Below are positions 49,751 through 62,038 of a stretch of 64,000 bases of DNA, one piece after another (the stretch's first letter is position 1; each line of letters begins with the position of its first letter). The DNA comes from Trichomonas vaginalis G3 (Eukaryota; Parabasalia; Trichomonadida; Trichomonadidae): contig NC_067204.1 in assembly GCF_026262505.1 (NCBI RefSeq), forward strand, positions 434,001 through 498,000, given 5' to 3'. The notes under the pieces are model-generated. The model was not told the origin of the DNA. It did not search any database and worked only from the letters and a program-made list of their open reading frames with translations. A program made the translations under genes and the position numbers.

Positions 49751-51040
49751 TTACAAATAATATAATTGAAAATAGAAAGAAAATCCGATGTGAACATCGG
49801 CACAAATTAGAGAGAAATAAACGGTCAGCATTGCTGATAATCTAAAGAAGTTTTTATCCTTCCTCTTCTTAGTTACTTCTGAGAAACCACTCAGCAATGA
49901 TTGTGGATTTATATATTCATCAATCCAACTCTTATTTTCTCTATAAAAGTCTAAACACAAAAGAATTATAATAAACAAATTACTTAGCAAAATAACAATG
50001 AGGTCAATAATGAAATAACTATATTCCAAGTACATGATTTGATGAGTAATAAAAGTAGTATCTCTTTGGTTAATAATCAACAAAATAAATGAACTGAAAC
50101 TTGTCACAAAAGTCAAAATCATACCAATAATAACTTTCGGTTTTCTTGATTCGAGGAAAGGCAATTTCTTTTCCTTAATAAAGATTGCGATACCTCCTGG
50201 TAATAAAACAATAAAATATATAATAAATCCGAAAGTATTTCCTACCATAAACATCCTAACAATGAAATAATTTGACTCATTTTTTCCAACAAATTTATTG
50301 AATTCGCCTGGATAATAAACACCTTTCTGTTCTTCGCAGAAATATAGATGTGCAGGTATATAATCGAGTCTTGCACTTAATCTATAAGCCTGGTAATGGT
50401 TATTCCCAATGTGAACATACAGTTGGGAATCGAAATTTATGTATTCAGGAGCATCTCTCAACAAAATCATTTCATCATGCTTCTGGTAATAGCCTCTGAT
50501 TCCGTATTCGGCATATTCACTCTGTTTGTAGTATGTTCCATTGATCAATACTTCAATTTCAGAAATATTCGTCGGGCGGCCTTCGAAACCATACAAATAT
50601 CGATTCAATCCGTTGTTTAACATCCTTTCGTTGTAGAGATTAGTCATAATAACAGTGGAAAACCCTAATTCCGGTGTGAACAAAATTGTGGCAGTTGATC
50701 CTATCGTCTTTCCTTTCAAAAACAGAGTTTTTACATTATTGTAATATTCAGTGAAGAAACCATTTGAAATTTGACCAAATTTTGTGTCGCCGCAAACATA
50801 ACTAGATACATTTATGAACTCTTTCACTGTTTCTTCACTTTCAAAGAGTCTTAATTTTTGTGTGGTCATTTCACTTTTTGACTTTGCTTCGTCACTTTTT
50901 AAATAATTTGCTTGATTTTGTATTAAAATGAATTCATTTACAAGAACTGTTAAATCTCTGAGAGTTCCTATAGCCGTAGTTGCTGGATATGGTCCCACTG
51001 AGTATTTCTTCATCTTGGTGAATGATTTGTTGCCATCCAT
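49751..51040 (-). CDS. Multi-span membrane protein with extracellular domain
   Basis: 429 residues starting MDGNKSFTKMKKYSVGPYPA. Residues about 30-275 form a soluble region with several N-x-S/T sites (EFINVSSY, TNISEIEVLINGTYY, GKNESNYF). Four hydrophobic helices follow: GNTFGFIIYFIVLLPGGIAI, IIGMILTFVTSFSSFILLII, YFIIDLIVILLSNLFIIILL and AMLTVYFSLICADVHIGFSF. It starts only 28 bases after the stop of the decayed cyclase on the same strand, so it may be part of, or fused to, the same former locus. The family is not recognised; the composition recalls Trichomonas cyclase or receptor-like ectodomains. Confidence 0.55.
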   Translation of the reverse strand: MDGNKSFTKMKKYSVGPYPATTAIGTLRDLTVLVNEFILIQNQANYLKSDEAKSKSEMTTQKLRLFESEETVKEFINVSSYVCGDTKFGQISNGFFTEYYNNVKTLFLKGKTIGSTATILFTPELGFSTVIMTNLYNERMLNNGLNRYLYGFEGRPTNISEIEVLINGTYYKQSEYAEYGIRGYYQKHDEMILLRDAPEYINFDSQLYVHIGNNHYQAYRLSARLDYIPAHLYFCEEQKGVYYPGEFNKFVGKNESNYFIVRMFMVGNTFGFIIYFIVLLPGGIAIFIKEKKLPFLESRKPKVIIGMILTFVTSFSSFILLIINQRDTTFITHQIMYLEYSYFIIDLIVILLSNLFIIILLCLDFYRENKSWIDEYINPQSLLSGFSEVTKKRKDKNFFRLSAMLTVYFSLICADVHIGFSFYFQLYYL

Positions 51041-51067
51041 TTGAAGAGAGATCCATGCTTTTTTCTC

Positions 51068-54000
51068 TTATTTTGGAAAGCGGTTCTTTTGGAATCCAAG
51101 AGTTGTTTCGTAGTTCATTTGCATTGTGTTTGGATCAGCACTTGTTTCAAGTCTTGCAGCAACATTTACAGCATCTCCCCACACGTCGAAGAAAGGTTTA
51201 TCAGTACCCAAAACACCCGAAATGATTGGACCTCCAGTATTTATTCCAATGACTAAACTCATTGAGTTTTTGTTGGAAGAACTGCTGCTCCAAAATTTTC
51301 TTTTCCTCCTTCATAAGCAAATTGCACAGCCTCATGTTCCAATGTCTTATCGGTAACTTCATTAAACAAACCAGCAGCAGCCATATAACAACGTTTAATT
51401 GTCTTAATCTTCGTCAATGTTGGGAATTGTGTCAATGTTGAATCCAACAAAGTCGAAATTATTTCAAGTCTTTCCATGATTTCAGTATGCGACTGTTTTT
51501 AACCAGGACACGAAATTCGTGATACCAATGAAAATAAAAGTTGCTTTATCAACTCTTGAGATCAACTGATCTTCTTTTCTTCTGTTTTGCGAAGCATTTA
51601 TACTCGAAGCATCCGTAGAATAAAATCTAACACTTCTATGTCTTGTTCTCGTCATCAAACATGGGAATTGGTCGCTGCTTATTGCTCTTCCCTTTGTTCA
51701 GACTTCGAAATCAATCTCATAGCTATAATTGGCGGCAAAATATCATTCAACAATTTAGAATTTTCTGTCTTGCTTCTAAATATCTTTGTTCTTTCTGTGA
51801 ATATTCAGAACAGTCTCTTCATGATGAATCCGAAGCACATTGATCTATCCCAAACTTCAACACCTCGTCAAGTTAACGACAGTCACGAAAACAGGAGTAA
51901 TTCTCGCATATCAGATCTCACAAGTAAATTAAAAAATTGTCTTTCGAAGCGGAAACACCGCTTGTATCAATCAATCTTTTGATATAATTCTTCATTGCGT
52001 AATAACCATCTCTAAATATATCATTTTTACTTGGTTTGACAATGAATGATCTCATGTTTGATTGAATGATGTTCATTTTCTTTCTCTTCAAAGTTGCAGC
52101 CACTTGCATTCACATCTTTGTATCACGAAATCGCTGTTCAAAAGGAAAACAGATGATGTTGTCGTAGTAAGATCTTCCTGGAAATTTCTTGGTCATCATT
52201 TGTGTTTTCTGTTGATTGTCAATGATTTGACAGGATTCAATAGTTCATTCAATTTTGTGAGCATTGACAAATCTTTTTCTGCCAAGAGCATCAGAATTGA
52301 TTTGTAAGCTACGTCTTCATCGTAAATTACGTAGCTTCTGTACAAACCAAGACAAATGAAAGAGAAAACAGACAAAAAAAAGAAACACTCAATACAATTT
52401 TGATGACATATACTTTGTGAAGTGTTCTGTTGAAAGAATCAGTTGAATTCTCGTAATAATCGTATATAGAATTTGACACAATTTGAATAAACATATTCTG
52501 TCAAATTCAACAAATTTTCTTTGTCAACTTCCTGATTTGTAATTGAATTGTTTCGTTGATTAATTCTTTTATTGTGTTAATCAATTTATAAATATCCGCT
52601 GTGTTCGTGTACAAATCAGTTTGGTTGCTCAACACTTCAAATGACAAATTGGATAAAAGAATCTGTTGTTGTTGTAATCATCGTTTCCATGTCACTTTTG
52701 TATCGTTATCCGGTAACCGTAAAATCTCAAAGCAGCGTCAAAGTTATTAAATTGCAATTGCAGTGTGTTGTAGCATGACAAGATCCTTGTATGTCTAATA
52801 AATAAACTTGTTGCTCTGAGGAAATTCGATATTGTGTAAGGGTACCCGATAAAAACATTAAAGACCCTAAAAATAGCAAGAAACGCGGTAGACTGATAAA
52901 TTACGTTGGAAAGAGGGGATCCCAAGCAGAACTTGATGTTTGAGACTCGCTCACTTCATTGATTGGGTCGAATTTCGTTTCTCTTTGAGTTGGTTTCTGT
53001 GGAATTGACGTATTACTGTTCCAGAACTTTCGTATTTCGTCACTGACAAGAAGGTTGTTCACTGAGTCTGTGCTCGATGTAAGAAGGTTATGTTCCTGTT
53101 ACAAGGTTTCTCGCCATTCTCAATGACAGATCGCATTTGGGTTTTAATTTATTGACATCTATGATAATAAGCTTCCATAATAAAGTATCTCTTTCTTTCG
53201 TCCGTGAAACTAAAATTACGATACATATGTATAATTTCAATTAAAATAACCGCCAAACGATATTAATGTAAAATTGAAAGGTCCACTAACTTTTCTTTTT
53301 TCCATTGATTTAAAATGTCAGGAATTTGGTTCAGGTAAAATTGGGATTCGTGAACGTCAGAACATTGTATCTTTTCAAGGATATTGTTCGATAATCTCGG
53401 CTGTTAATTTTCATAAAAGATGTCTCGAAGTTTTGGCCGGCATCAAACTTCGCGTAATTCGAATCTAATCGTTAGATTTTGAAAATCTTTTGATCGCAAG
53501 TTTGGTCCCAGTAGCCTAAAACGTTTATGCTGCTATATCTCATCTGATGTCTTGAAGTGTAACATCAATGGAAGATTTATCAAAATTCGAGACGTTTGGT
53601 ACTTTAATAAAATTTCCATCTTCAATTTCGTATGGAAACATTGAATGGTTCGTAATAAGAGTTCCATTGCGAAGATCCATTGTAGATGCTAATACTTCGA
53701 TATTTCTGCTTGCGGTTTGAAAAAATGCAGAGATAACACAAGTAAATAAGTTAACAAAGTCTGAATTCATGATTTGGATTTGATGGAATCTGGGTAAAAG
53801 GCTAGTTATTAAATAAAATTAATAACGAAAATGGCAATAATTATTTATGTAGTCATCAATCCCAGTAAAGATAAAGAAGAAATTGTCTTCAAAATCGAAT
53901 AAAACCTTCTGCTTTGCGTTGTATCTAGTTTGGAATCCTCTTAGATAGCTTCTTCACGCTTCGTTTGCATTCTGAGTTTTGGATTTATTTTAAAGAATTT

Positions 54001-55430
54001 TCATTATTCTCGCCATCTTCATGCTAAATCTCTCTGTGAAGTTATGTCTTCGTAATATTTGGAGATCACATTGATGATGTGATAGCTATCTGGTGTCTGA
54101 AGAAGCTTTGAAAACGCATGATCTTTCGACATTGTGTATTTCGGTGGGTTAATTTGTGCCAAATCTCACGCAAATGTGTTTGTGTGTCTGTACAGATGGA
54201 ATTATAATGCCAAAATAAGGCGACTCTGATTTGATACAAATCATTTTTCAAATCATTGATGTTCCTTCATCAGTTTTATCGTATTGGTCGAGAAAAGTGA
54301 CTTCTTTCTTCATGTTCATACAACATTTGTCTTGAGAAAAAGGACACTTTTCTTTAAAGGCAATCTAACAAATCTTGGTGGCTAACATGGTCTTGTCTAT
54401 GGATAAGTAGGAGGAATCTGTATAGACTCCAGCTTGACCTTCTATGTTTTTCGGAGTACAAAATGCAGAATTTGGCAAATTCGGTGGGCGTTTTTGGTTC
54501 CAATGTTAAACATCATTCTTCGTAAAACATCGAATTGCTTTCTTTGAGATTGGCCAGATCATATGAGAAAGTAGGTTTGGTTCGCTTCTAAATCTAGGTC
54601 AGAAAGCTCTTCCCATTGCGGTCATTTTTATTTTAACTCAGAATGAGGCATCGAATTCTCAGTTGCATAACATACTTTTGATGTAATGCAAACTGCTTAA
54701 GTTTGATTATGAAAAAGAAGCATGAAAAGCCGCAATTACGAGAATTCTGTAGACGTATTCAACTGAAAAATGTTGTAAATAAGGAGAAAACGTTGTATAA
54801 GAATCGTATAATGAAGATGTGAAGACAAAATTGCTGTAGAAAAGCTGAGAAACGTATGGGCTTGAAATTAATATGATAAATTGGTATATTTTCACCCAAA
54901 ATAAATGAATGATGAATAATGATCAAACGCTTTTCGATCGTATTTTGGATACAAAAGTTGTAATTGCACTTCGACATGAAAAACGTAAATGACAGAAAAG
55001 AACGATGGATATGTATCAAAGACCACGGGCATGGCATATTCCTGGACGTAAATAGTATTTGCTGATGAATGTGTATCAAACCAATATAAGAATAAAACAT
55101 TAATAAGGCTATCCGCAAAAAAATGCTTCCTGCGTAATCTGATTTGTTTTATCGTATAATCAAAGATTGCATTTCTTGTTCGAACTTTCCCCTGCTGTAA
55201 CAGCAAAATATCGGTGATGAACTTTCGATTATTAAACGAACAGCGTAGGATACTTTTTTTATTAATAAGAGGGATGTTCTGAATATAAGTACGTAGAAAA
55301 ATATTGAATATTTCGAAAAAGGCGGATTGAAAATATATTATGAATAAGATTTCGGCGGAAGAAACATTCTTGCTAGAAAAACTCCTGCACACGCTTTCAG
55401 AACTGTGGTTGCTCCTGATTTAATCGTTCA
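51068..55430 (-). pseudogene. Decayed class III adenylate/guanylate cyclase gene
   Basis: The catalytic region is readable in pieces and several frames between 51068 and about 51850. These are the linker LLNDILPPIIAMRL, then VDKATFIFIGITNFVSWLK, then PTLTKIKTIKRCYMAAAGLF, and GINTGGPIISGVLGTDKPFF with DVWGDAVNVAARLETSA. T. vaginalis has a large family of such cyclases with multi-span N-termini. Here the first metal site (FVD expected, FIG present) and the GD of the second (KR present) are lost. Upstream, glycosylated-loop and membrane-like pieces (YYENSTDSFNRTLHKVYVIK, VFSFICLGLYRSYVIYDEDV) support the family. From about 53.0 to 55.4 kb the sequence is too broken to follow; its inclusion is inferred. 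Confidence 0.65.
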
Positions 55431-55800
55431 TTGATAAAAGCAGCCCAGTTATCGTTGCAAACAACTTATAATTAGAAGGACACCTCTGAAGAAATGTATG
55501 ATTTGGGGAGCTTCTCTGAAAGTTATACGGCGTTGCTTGATTTATACAAATCAAAACAACGCGATTCCTCCCCAAATACAGGTTCAGTTACATCAAACTT
55601 TCTAAAAACAATTGTGGAATTGACATTTGAAAATAAAAATTTTAATATTTTTTTAATATTTCAGCTGAGTAATATTTGCTTGCGAAACTGTGCTTGATTG
55701 AAAATTTCAGAAAAATTCGAAAAGTGACTGAAATTATACTAATTTACAAAATACTTGAAATTTTAGCTAATTATGGCATTAATAATCTCCATAAAGGCTA
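55431..55800. other. Short AT-rich region before Maverick copy 2
   Basis: A 67-codon frame (55494-55697, MYDLGSFSESYTALLDLYKS) is present but unrecognised, and may be part of the decayed locus. The last bases run into the A-run of the Maverick end. Confidence 0.4.
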
Positions 55801-56100
55801 AAAAAAAAAAAAAAAAAAAAAAAAAGGGTGGGGCTTCCAGGCGACTTGCGCCGTCTCTAGACCCCGAAGTTGTAGATAATGAAGTTTTTTTCTTTTGGGG
55901 GCCTTCGGGCACTTTCGTGCCCTCTAGTTCTCCTGAAGATGTTTAGTATAAATGTAAGTTTTATTTCGGGAAAATTGTTAGTCTTCTGGGTCGAAAAACA
56001 TTATATAATGTTTCACTTTTCACAAATTATATAATGTTTTTCATGTTTTGTCACTTTTCTGCTCACTTTTCAGGGAAAAACATTTTTATTATTAATATAT
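55801..56100. repeat. Left terminal inverted repeat of Maverick copy 2
   Basis: A-run, GGGGCTTCCAGG, the hairpin GGGCAC-TTTC-GTGCCC at about 55908-55923, then AAAAGTGA/TCACTTTT-type repeats and AT-rich DNA, as at the right end of copy 1. Confidence 0.7.
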
Positions 56101-57070
56101 AAATGAATTTTAAAAACACCGTTAGTTCTTTGGAATAAGAGTAGATGTAAAGATATTATATTGAGAGAACTTAAGAAACTACCGAATGGTCTAACACATT
56201 TGTAGATTTGTTTCGTGGAAGTTTCTATATATCCATTTGCTGCCATATAATCATTCCAGAATCAAGATTATAATGCAAATGACTTCGACAACTATATGGA
56301 CTCTCAAACATATTCCCAGTACAAAACAACATATTTGAAAGAGTTAAGAAAAGATACCTATAGGTAAGATGGAACGTATACGCATATAATAACAAAAATA
56401 TTGTGAGAGAGGTTTTGAAAAAAGCAGAATATATAGACTGGGATAGTATATCTGCTAGACTATTATATACGTGGTGCTATAAGAGTTCATGACATTGAAA
56501 CCACTTATGTCAAAAGTTTTATATTTCCTTAACTATACAAATGTTTTCAAAGAGGACATAGAAAAAGTATAATTGAGGGTATAGAGTTTGTGAGATGTCA
56601 TTGGACAGATTTGTATGAAATATAAAGACAAGGAAAATGTTTTCCTTTAATAGTGGACCGCCGTTCTATAAAAACATGGGATTTTCAATACAAGTAGACT
56701 GGACTTTGAGAGACTCTTAGAAACTTAGACGTTATATATAACATCCATGCTTTTTACTTTACATCCGATAAAAGTGGTTTTGGAAACCGTTATGAGATGG
56801 TTAGAGGACATACATGACTATGAGTTTATATATGACAGATAGAATATGAGAGAGGTCTATAAACTTGGAGAAAGTGTCATAACAAAAAATTTTATTAGTA
56901 AGTAAATGTGGTTTGAAATCGGACTACTTTGTTTTTAGGTTTTTTTTCGCATTGTGTCATTTATTTATTTGAGTGGCAAGAAAAGTATACAGAGAATATG
57001 AAGATGAACCATGCACTGCAAATGGTTCACATATGTACTCGTAAAGAGATTATTTTTATCTAATATTAAA
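56101..57070. other. Decayed coding region of Maverick copy 2, not identified
   Basis: Protein-like pieces are present on the plus strand but too broken to assign. I see no motif that would prove a protease or other known Maverick part. Confidence 0.35.
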
Positions 57071-57423
57071 ATGGACGCACAGAACTTAGCGAATGCACAG
57101 CAACCTGGACAAACCAACCAGAGAATATTCCAAATGAAGTTAGAATACAAACTGCAATGGGCAAACTATGGTCAAGTGCCAACAGATGTACAAATGCAAA
57201 CTGCATCGTCAAATGACGCTGCGTTAGGTTTGCACACCATGGTATGCATATGAGATGGAAAGAGTTTTTATACAAACCCTGAAGTGGGGATATAAACCAC
57301 TTTATGCAGATGACGCAAAACAGGAGTTGACCCAGAATATGTTTTCTACCAGAGGAGAAACAGAATGTATGAGCTCCAGTTAAAGAATGCTATGGAACTC
57401 AACAGGAAACGTAAGAAGACTTA
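57071..57423 (+). pseudogene. Small Gln/Asn-rich Maverick protein, broken
   Basis: Starts MDAQNLANAQQPGQTNQRIF and continues MKLEYKLQWANYGQVPTDVQ. The end reads YELQLKNAMELNRKRKKT. About 115 residues, near the left end of the element. Unrecognised. Fossil, broken. Confidence 0.45.
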
Positions 57424-57452
57424 GGCGGACATTAGATTTTTTACATATGTAA

Positions 57453-57690
57453 ATGGGTTTCTTCAGTAGTTTGGAAACTTCTTCAGAAAGAGTTGGAAGA
57501 GGTATATGGAAATGGATAAAAACCGTAGGAAGAGGAATTCTTGGAACGGTGTCAAAATAATTGGTAAAAGGTAGGTCAGTCGTTGGTATCTATACTAAAG
57601 ACCCTGAACCAGAAGAAAAGCTCCTGTTATACAACAGCCTGAACCTGCACCACAGTCTAGTTGCAACCAAATCACACCATCAACGTATTA
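57453..57690 (+). pseudogene. Second small protein with N-myristoylation signal, fossil
   Basis: Starts MGFFSSLETSSERVGRGIWK, then WIKTVGRGILGTVSK, an amphipathic helix. Gly2 and Ser6 fit the myristoylation consensus. Same style as MGLFGALAG at 2239 but a different gene, since that gene's counterpart is at 62039. Confidence 0.5.
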
Positions 57691-57759
57691 AAAAATTATA
57701 TTTTTACCGTGTAGTAGTTTGTATATGAATACTTAAGTTCTAATAAACGCATGTATACA

Positions 57760-58560
57760 TGGAATTATTCTTTTTTCTTCCATCGTAGTAACCATACTTG
57801 AAAGTCTGAAATACTTCATTCGTGGTTCGTATCACTTTGTAGGTTTTTCGTAAAAGTCATTTGCCAGCATAAGAAAGAGTTTTGGGCGCCAGAAACTGAA
57901 GCATGAACAATAATAGCAGCTGGGTCGAAAACATCTTTAAATAAATATGGTTCATCTTTGGATATCGACTGTAAATATTTGCTAAAGGAAGTTTGATTTC
58001 TGGATTTTAACATTCTTTGCAAATAATACCATGACAATTGCAGTGAATTCTGTAATATATTTGTTCGTCTTTTCTTTGGATTGTTCTTCGTAGATTTGAA
58101 AATGACACTTGTGAATTTGGTTTGTCATATACAATTCTCACATAAAGTGTAGCTCTCGGTATTTCTGCTATATTCATCAGCATATTTTGCATAACATGAA
58201 TTTTTTATCTTCTATATTTTTTAACGCAGTCTGTAGAGAAGATGAAAGGTCAACTTGTATTACTCATTTCTTCCCACATTTTTCGTTTCCCTTCAGATAT
58301 ATAAATCTATATGAACCTTACAATAAATGGAAAACTTTTATCTTCTACACGACCAAACTTCATTTCTACGAAAGCCAATAGCTTTTTGTGAACAGATGGG
58401 GTCTCTTAGCCATCTTAATGGGTAGTTCCCCACAAATACGATAGCCTTCATGCTTTACTTGGTCTCTCTGTTCAAACTTTTGACCGACCATTAGTAAAAA
58501 AGTTCATCTAATCGGTTTGTTGTACGCAACTCTTGAATTTTCTTTTTCTATTGGAAGCAT
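57760..58560 (-). pseudogene. Relative of the 286-residue protein at 5736, broken
   Basis: Starts MLPIEKENSRVAYNKPIR, like MLQVEKQRTKVADTKPLD in copy 1. YLFKDVFDPAAIIVHASVSG aligns with VYRNVFDPQNVMCHASFSS. It is divergent from the tail gene by 18 bases. Fossil, broken. Confidence 0.6.
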
Positions 58561-58578
58561 ATTTTATTTAGAATAAAA
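58561..58578. promoter_or_regulatory. 18-bp divergent intergenic region, copy 2
   Basis: ATTTTATTTAGAATAAAA lies between start codons 58560 (minus) and 58579 (plus). It shares GAATAAAA with the divergent region at 16663-16680. Confidence 0.5.
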
Positions 58579-59835
58579 ATGTCAAATGAAACAGCTCTAT
58601 GAGAGGAAATAACAACACAAACCGACAACTCATTATGCAAGCTCTAAATAGAACACAAACAAACTTTTCAAACTATTCTAAGATATCTGATCATTGAAAG
58701 AAGGAAACTTAAAACTGGACATTAACCAATGACAATGAGTTTCTGTTTCATGACATAATGACCAATACTGTCTGTATAATCCACAAAGGAACTTTAAACG
58801 AGAACCTATAATGACTTCTTTTGAAAACAGATGGTTGACAACAAAGCTGCAACAAAGAATAGTGTAGACGATGCAATGCAAAAGAAAAGAAAGAGCTAAC
58901 AATGCTTATGCAACCAAAGACATACTCATCCTGACTAGCAGACAAACAAATGTTTGACAATAAAATGTAAGTGAAGTGACAAGAGCTAAAACGAATATTC
59001 TAAAAGACTCATACACATTTCTATATCTGAAATAAAGACTTACAAGAAACCTTAAACAGTAAAGTGCCGTTGGAACATACACATACCATTGCAAATATTA
59101 CAAACTTTTACAAGAAACCTTAAACAGAAAAAGTGCCGTTGACATACACATACATCTTCTGATAAAGAACTTAAACGTCAGCCTTGAAAATAAAGCAGAT
59201 AAAACATATGTCAAGATATACCAAAGTTTGAGTAGGAAAAAAATAAATTGAACTATTGTTGGTGACTTTTTCTGTCAATGAGAAAATAATAATTTTAGAT
59301 GGCAAAGTTTGTAAGCAGTCTTAGAAAATGGTACACGGTTAAACTCATTCCGAAAAATAACAATGAAATGTATGTAAGCTATAAAAAAAGAATGACTGGT
59401 AACACAAGTTAAAGTTCCAATTAGAAACAACAACTGCTACTTAAACTTATAATGGGACGAAACAAAGAAATATTTAAGAGTTTATGAAATGACAGAATAT
59501 GACATTGCTGAACCCAGCTTCAGCACCATATTATTATGCTATGGAGATGACGTCAAGAACACCTACATGTAGACTGAACAAAAGCTAACATTATAATTTA
59601 GATTTTTATAGATTAAAAGAATATAAGCAATAGACGAGAATAGTATAACTATTATGAAGATGACAGCAAACATAAATATTATAGTCAAGATTTTACAACT
59701 ACCCTGAAAACATACAGATTATACTTATAAAAAATATTTTTCTGACACAAACCAGAAGAAACCTGAATAGTTGCACTATTATTTAAGTTCAAAAGAGACA
59801 ATCCTATAATATCTCATATGTTTGATTTAATGAAC

Positions 59836-60614
59836 CCAGTAGGCATAGTCAATGTGATTTTTATCCCAAGCATATGGGGATTCTAAATTTTTGTCCCTAT
59901 CGTCTATCCCAATTGAATTTTTTTTGAATTTAAAAATTTTTTTTTCCTCCATGTAACTTAAATTTTTAAATTTTTACCACTAAAATGCAATACTTTCAAA
60001 CATTAATGAGTAATAATATTTTAATTTATAATAATTTATTATAAATCTCCTCAATTTAAATGTAATTAAATTTGTATTAATTTTTGTTGAAAATATAATC
60101 TTCAGTAATGAATGTGAATTAATTTTTAGAAATGTTGTTTAATCTGTACTATATTATGCATGTAAAATTTTGTTACAATACATTTTTATATGGATCCCAT
60201 TGCCCCCCCCCCACTTGAGAGAAAATTGAGAGGTGGGATTGGGCTAGCCCAATTCAAAATATCCCAGGTGGAAATAAAAAAAATTTTTTTTTTTTAATAT
60301 TTTTTTTTTTTATTTTTTTTTTAAAATTCAAACCATAAAAAGCATCTTAAATAATAATGATAGCAAAGAATTTTGTATGAATTTCAATCAATTTGTTTTT
60401 ATTCAAACTTAAGAAATCATTCATTAATGAAAGAAGTCGGGTTTAACAACATATCCGATCTTGAAACGAACAACATGTTTTTTTTGATGCCTAAACGGGG
60501 GGGTCGCCAGCAAAAAAAAGATGTCAAAATTTATCCCAAAAATTTAAAAAAATCGAAAGAAAGTGCATCCCAGGGATTATAAAATTTAAGTTTTCACATC
60601 TTCTTACCAGTAGG
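59836..60614. repeat. 8-bp target-site duplication CCAGTAGG
   Basis: CCAGTAGG at 59836-59843 and 60607-60614. The intact site in copy 1 has it once (about 851). Confidence 0.85.
59844..60606. mobile_element. 763-bp insertion with 8-bp duplication, unknown family
   Basis: Absent from the matching place in copy 1. Weak inverted ends: ATGTGA lies 8-9 bases from the left edge and TCACAT near the right edge, with ATCCC/GGGAT further in. Inside are a C-run and TTGGGCTAGCCCAA, a palindrome. The 8-bp duplication is typical of hAT-like elements. There is no transposase; a 69-codon frame at 60373 is probably chance. Confidence 0.75.
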
Positions 60615-61022
60615 TTCTATTTAATACATCTACGGACAGCAAGAGGTCCTCAAGTAATGTTTGGTGTTGGTGCATGGGAACAAATAGTACGAAGTTTTTT
60701 GTAATTGGTGCAAACTCTTCAAAAGGAAACAGGTGGACAGTAAAACGATTTCAGGTGAAATTTACATGCACACAGTCACTACATAGATTTAAAGTACTCT
60801 CAAGCAGGTTTGGCATAAGCATAGATAATTTGGGATTGGTCAGGAATGACAAAAGGTAAAGGATATGATGTTTTAAAGACGACGTTTAGTTTGCTATAAT
60901 TGTTTACTGGGACTGGACAATCAGGAAAGGAAACCATACACATTTGTTTCAGGATATACGCAAACAACGGGACAAAGTAAAGAATACATCCCCTTACACT
61001 GACAGTTTTACCATGGTATAGA

Positions 61023-62022
61023 AATTGCTCTAGTCCGTCATTTTCAACTTCTTTTAGCATATTCGTCAGGAGTTGTCTTATATTTGTTAGGAACTGTCCT
61101 TTGAAAGTATACCACTTGAACTTTTTGGGGACAAGTTTGAAACGAGGTTCTGACAATAGTAGTTTTTATCTTCTGCTTGCAGTCTGTACATTTTGCCATG
61201 TTTGCTAAAACTTCATAATATTTCTCTTGTATACTTTCTTCTATTTTTTTACGAACACGAATGTGGAGTACCCTGTCCGGGTTCCATTGTTGTCATAAGT
61301 CAATAGTATTTTCATATGGGTCGCGTTTGTATTCTTTTTTACTTTTGTCACCTTTCTGAAGTTTCGAAGCCGACATTCTTTCTTGTTATGTCCTCTTTTG
61401 ACTAAATTTATTAAATACTATAGTCTTTCTCTAAGTCAGGGTTGTTTTTCATTTCTTCGGGGGGAGGTTGGTTTTCCCAAACCTTTTTGTTTACGGCTAC
61501 TTGTAAATATTTAAACTTGTCCTCTCTTTGCCATGGAGAAGTGTCTATGATTTGTCGTCATATGACATTTATTTGGCTCACCACCTTGTGGTTGGTTTTA
61601 AGTCTCTTAACATTTTTATACAACCGTCAATTGACACCAAGAGCTAGAATGGTTTTGGTCGACAATGAACATATTGGGTTTACATTTTTTGAACGCAGAT
61701 AGTTTTTTAACATATTGATTTCGAAAGAACTTTCACAGTCAGATGTCAGTTTTCGGTTGGATGGTATTTGTCAAGATATTGTCAAAAGTTTCTGCTAAGA
61801 TATTCTAAATAAGCTTTGGACTGTAATGGTATGGCTCACAGTATCTTGTGTTTTGACCGACCAAATTTAAGCCAGTATGGTGGTCCATCTTCTCTTATAA
61901 CCTCGTAATCGTTTTTCCAAGATCTCCATAAACCAAGCATTTGGTGTTGAAACTAAAGATTTTTTACATGAGTGCTTTCTTGTCGCTTTAGAAACATAGG
62001 CGGTCTTGTTTGGATTCGTCAT
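61023..62022 (-). pseudogene. Integrase of Maverick copy 2, broken
   Basis: Counterpart of 1263-2221, recognised by nucleotide similarity throughout. Fossil, broken. Confidence 0.8.
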
Positions 62023-62038
62023 TTTTTAACCCATAGAA

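Larger units (their letters stand above)
58579..61030 (+). pseudogene. Tail-collar-like gene of copy 2, interrupted and broken
   Basis: Counterpart of 1-1266; it shows the gene start missing there (MSNETAL...). From about 58914 it aligns with the window start. It is split by the insertion 59844-60606. Fossil, broken. Confidence 0.75.

Noticed and set aside
60373-60582. 69-codon frame in the 763-bp insertion as a transposase
   Set aside because: Too short and without motifs; Lys-rich chance frame.
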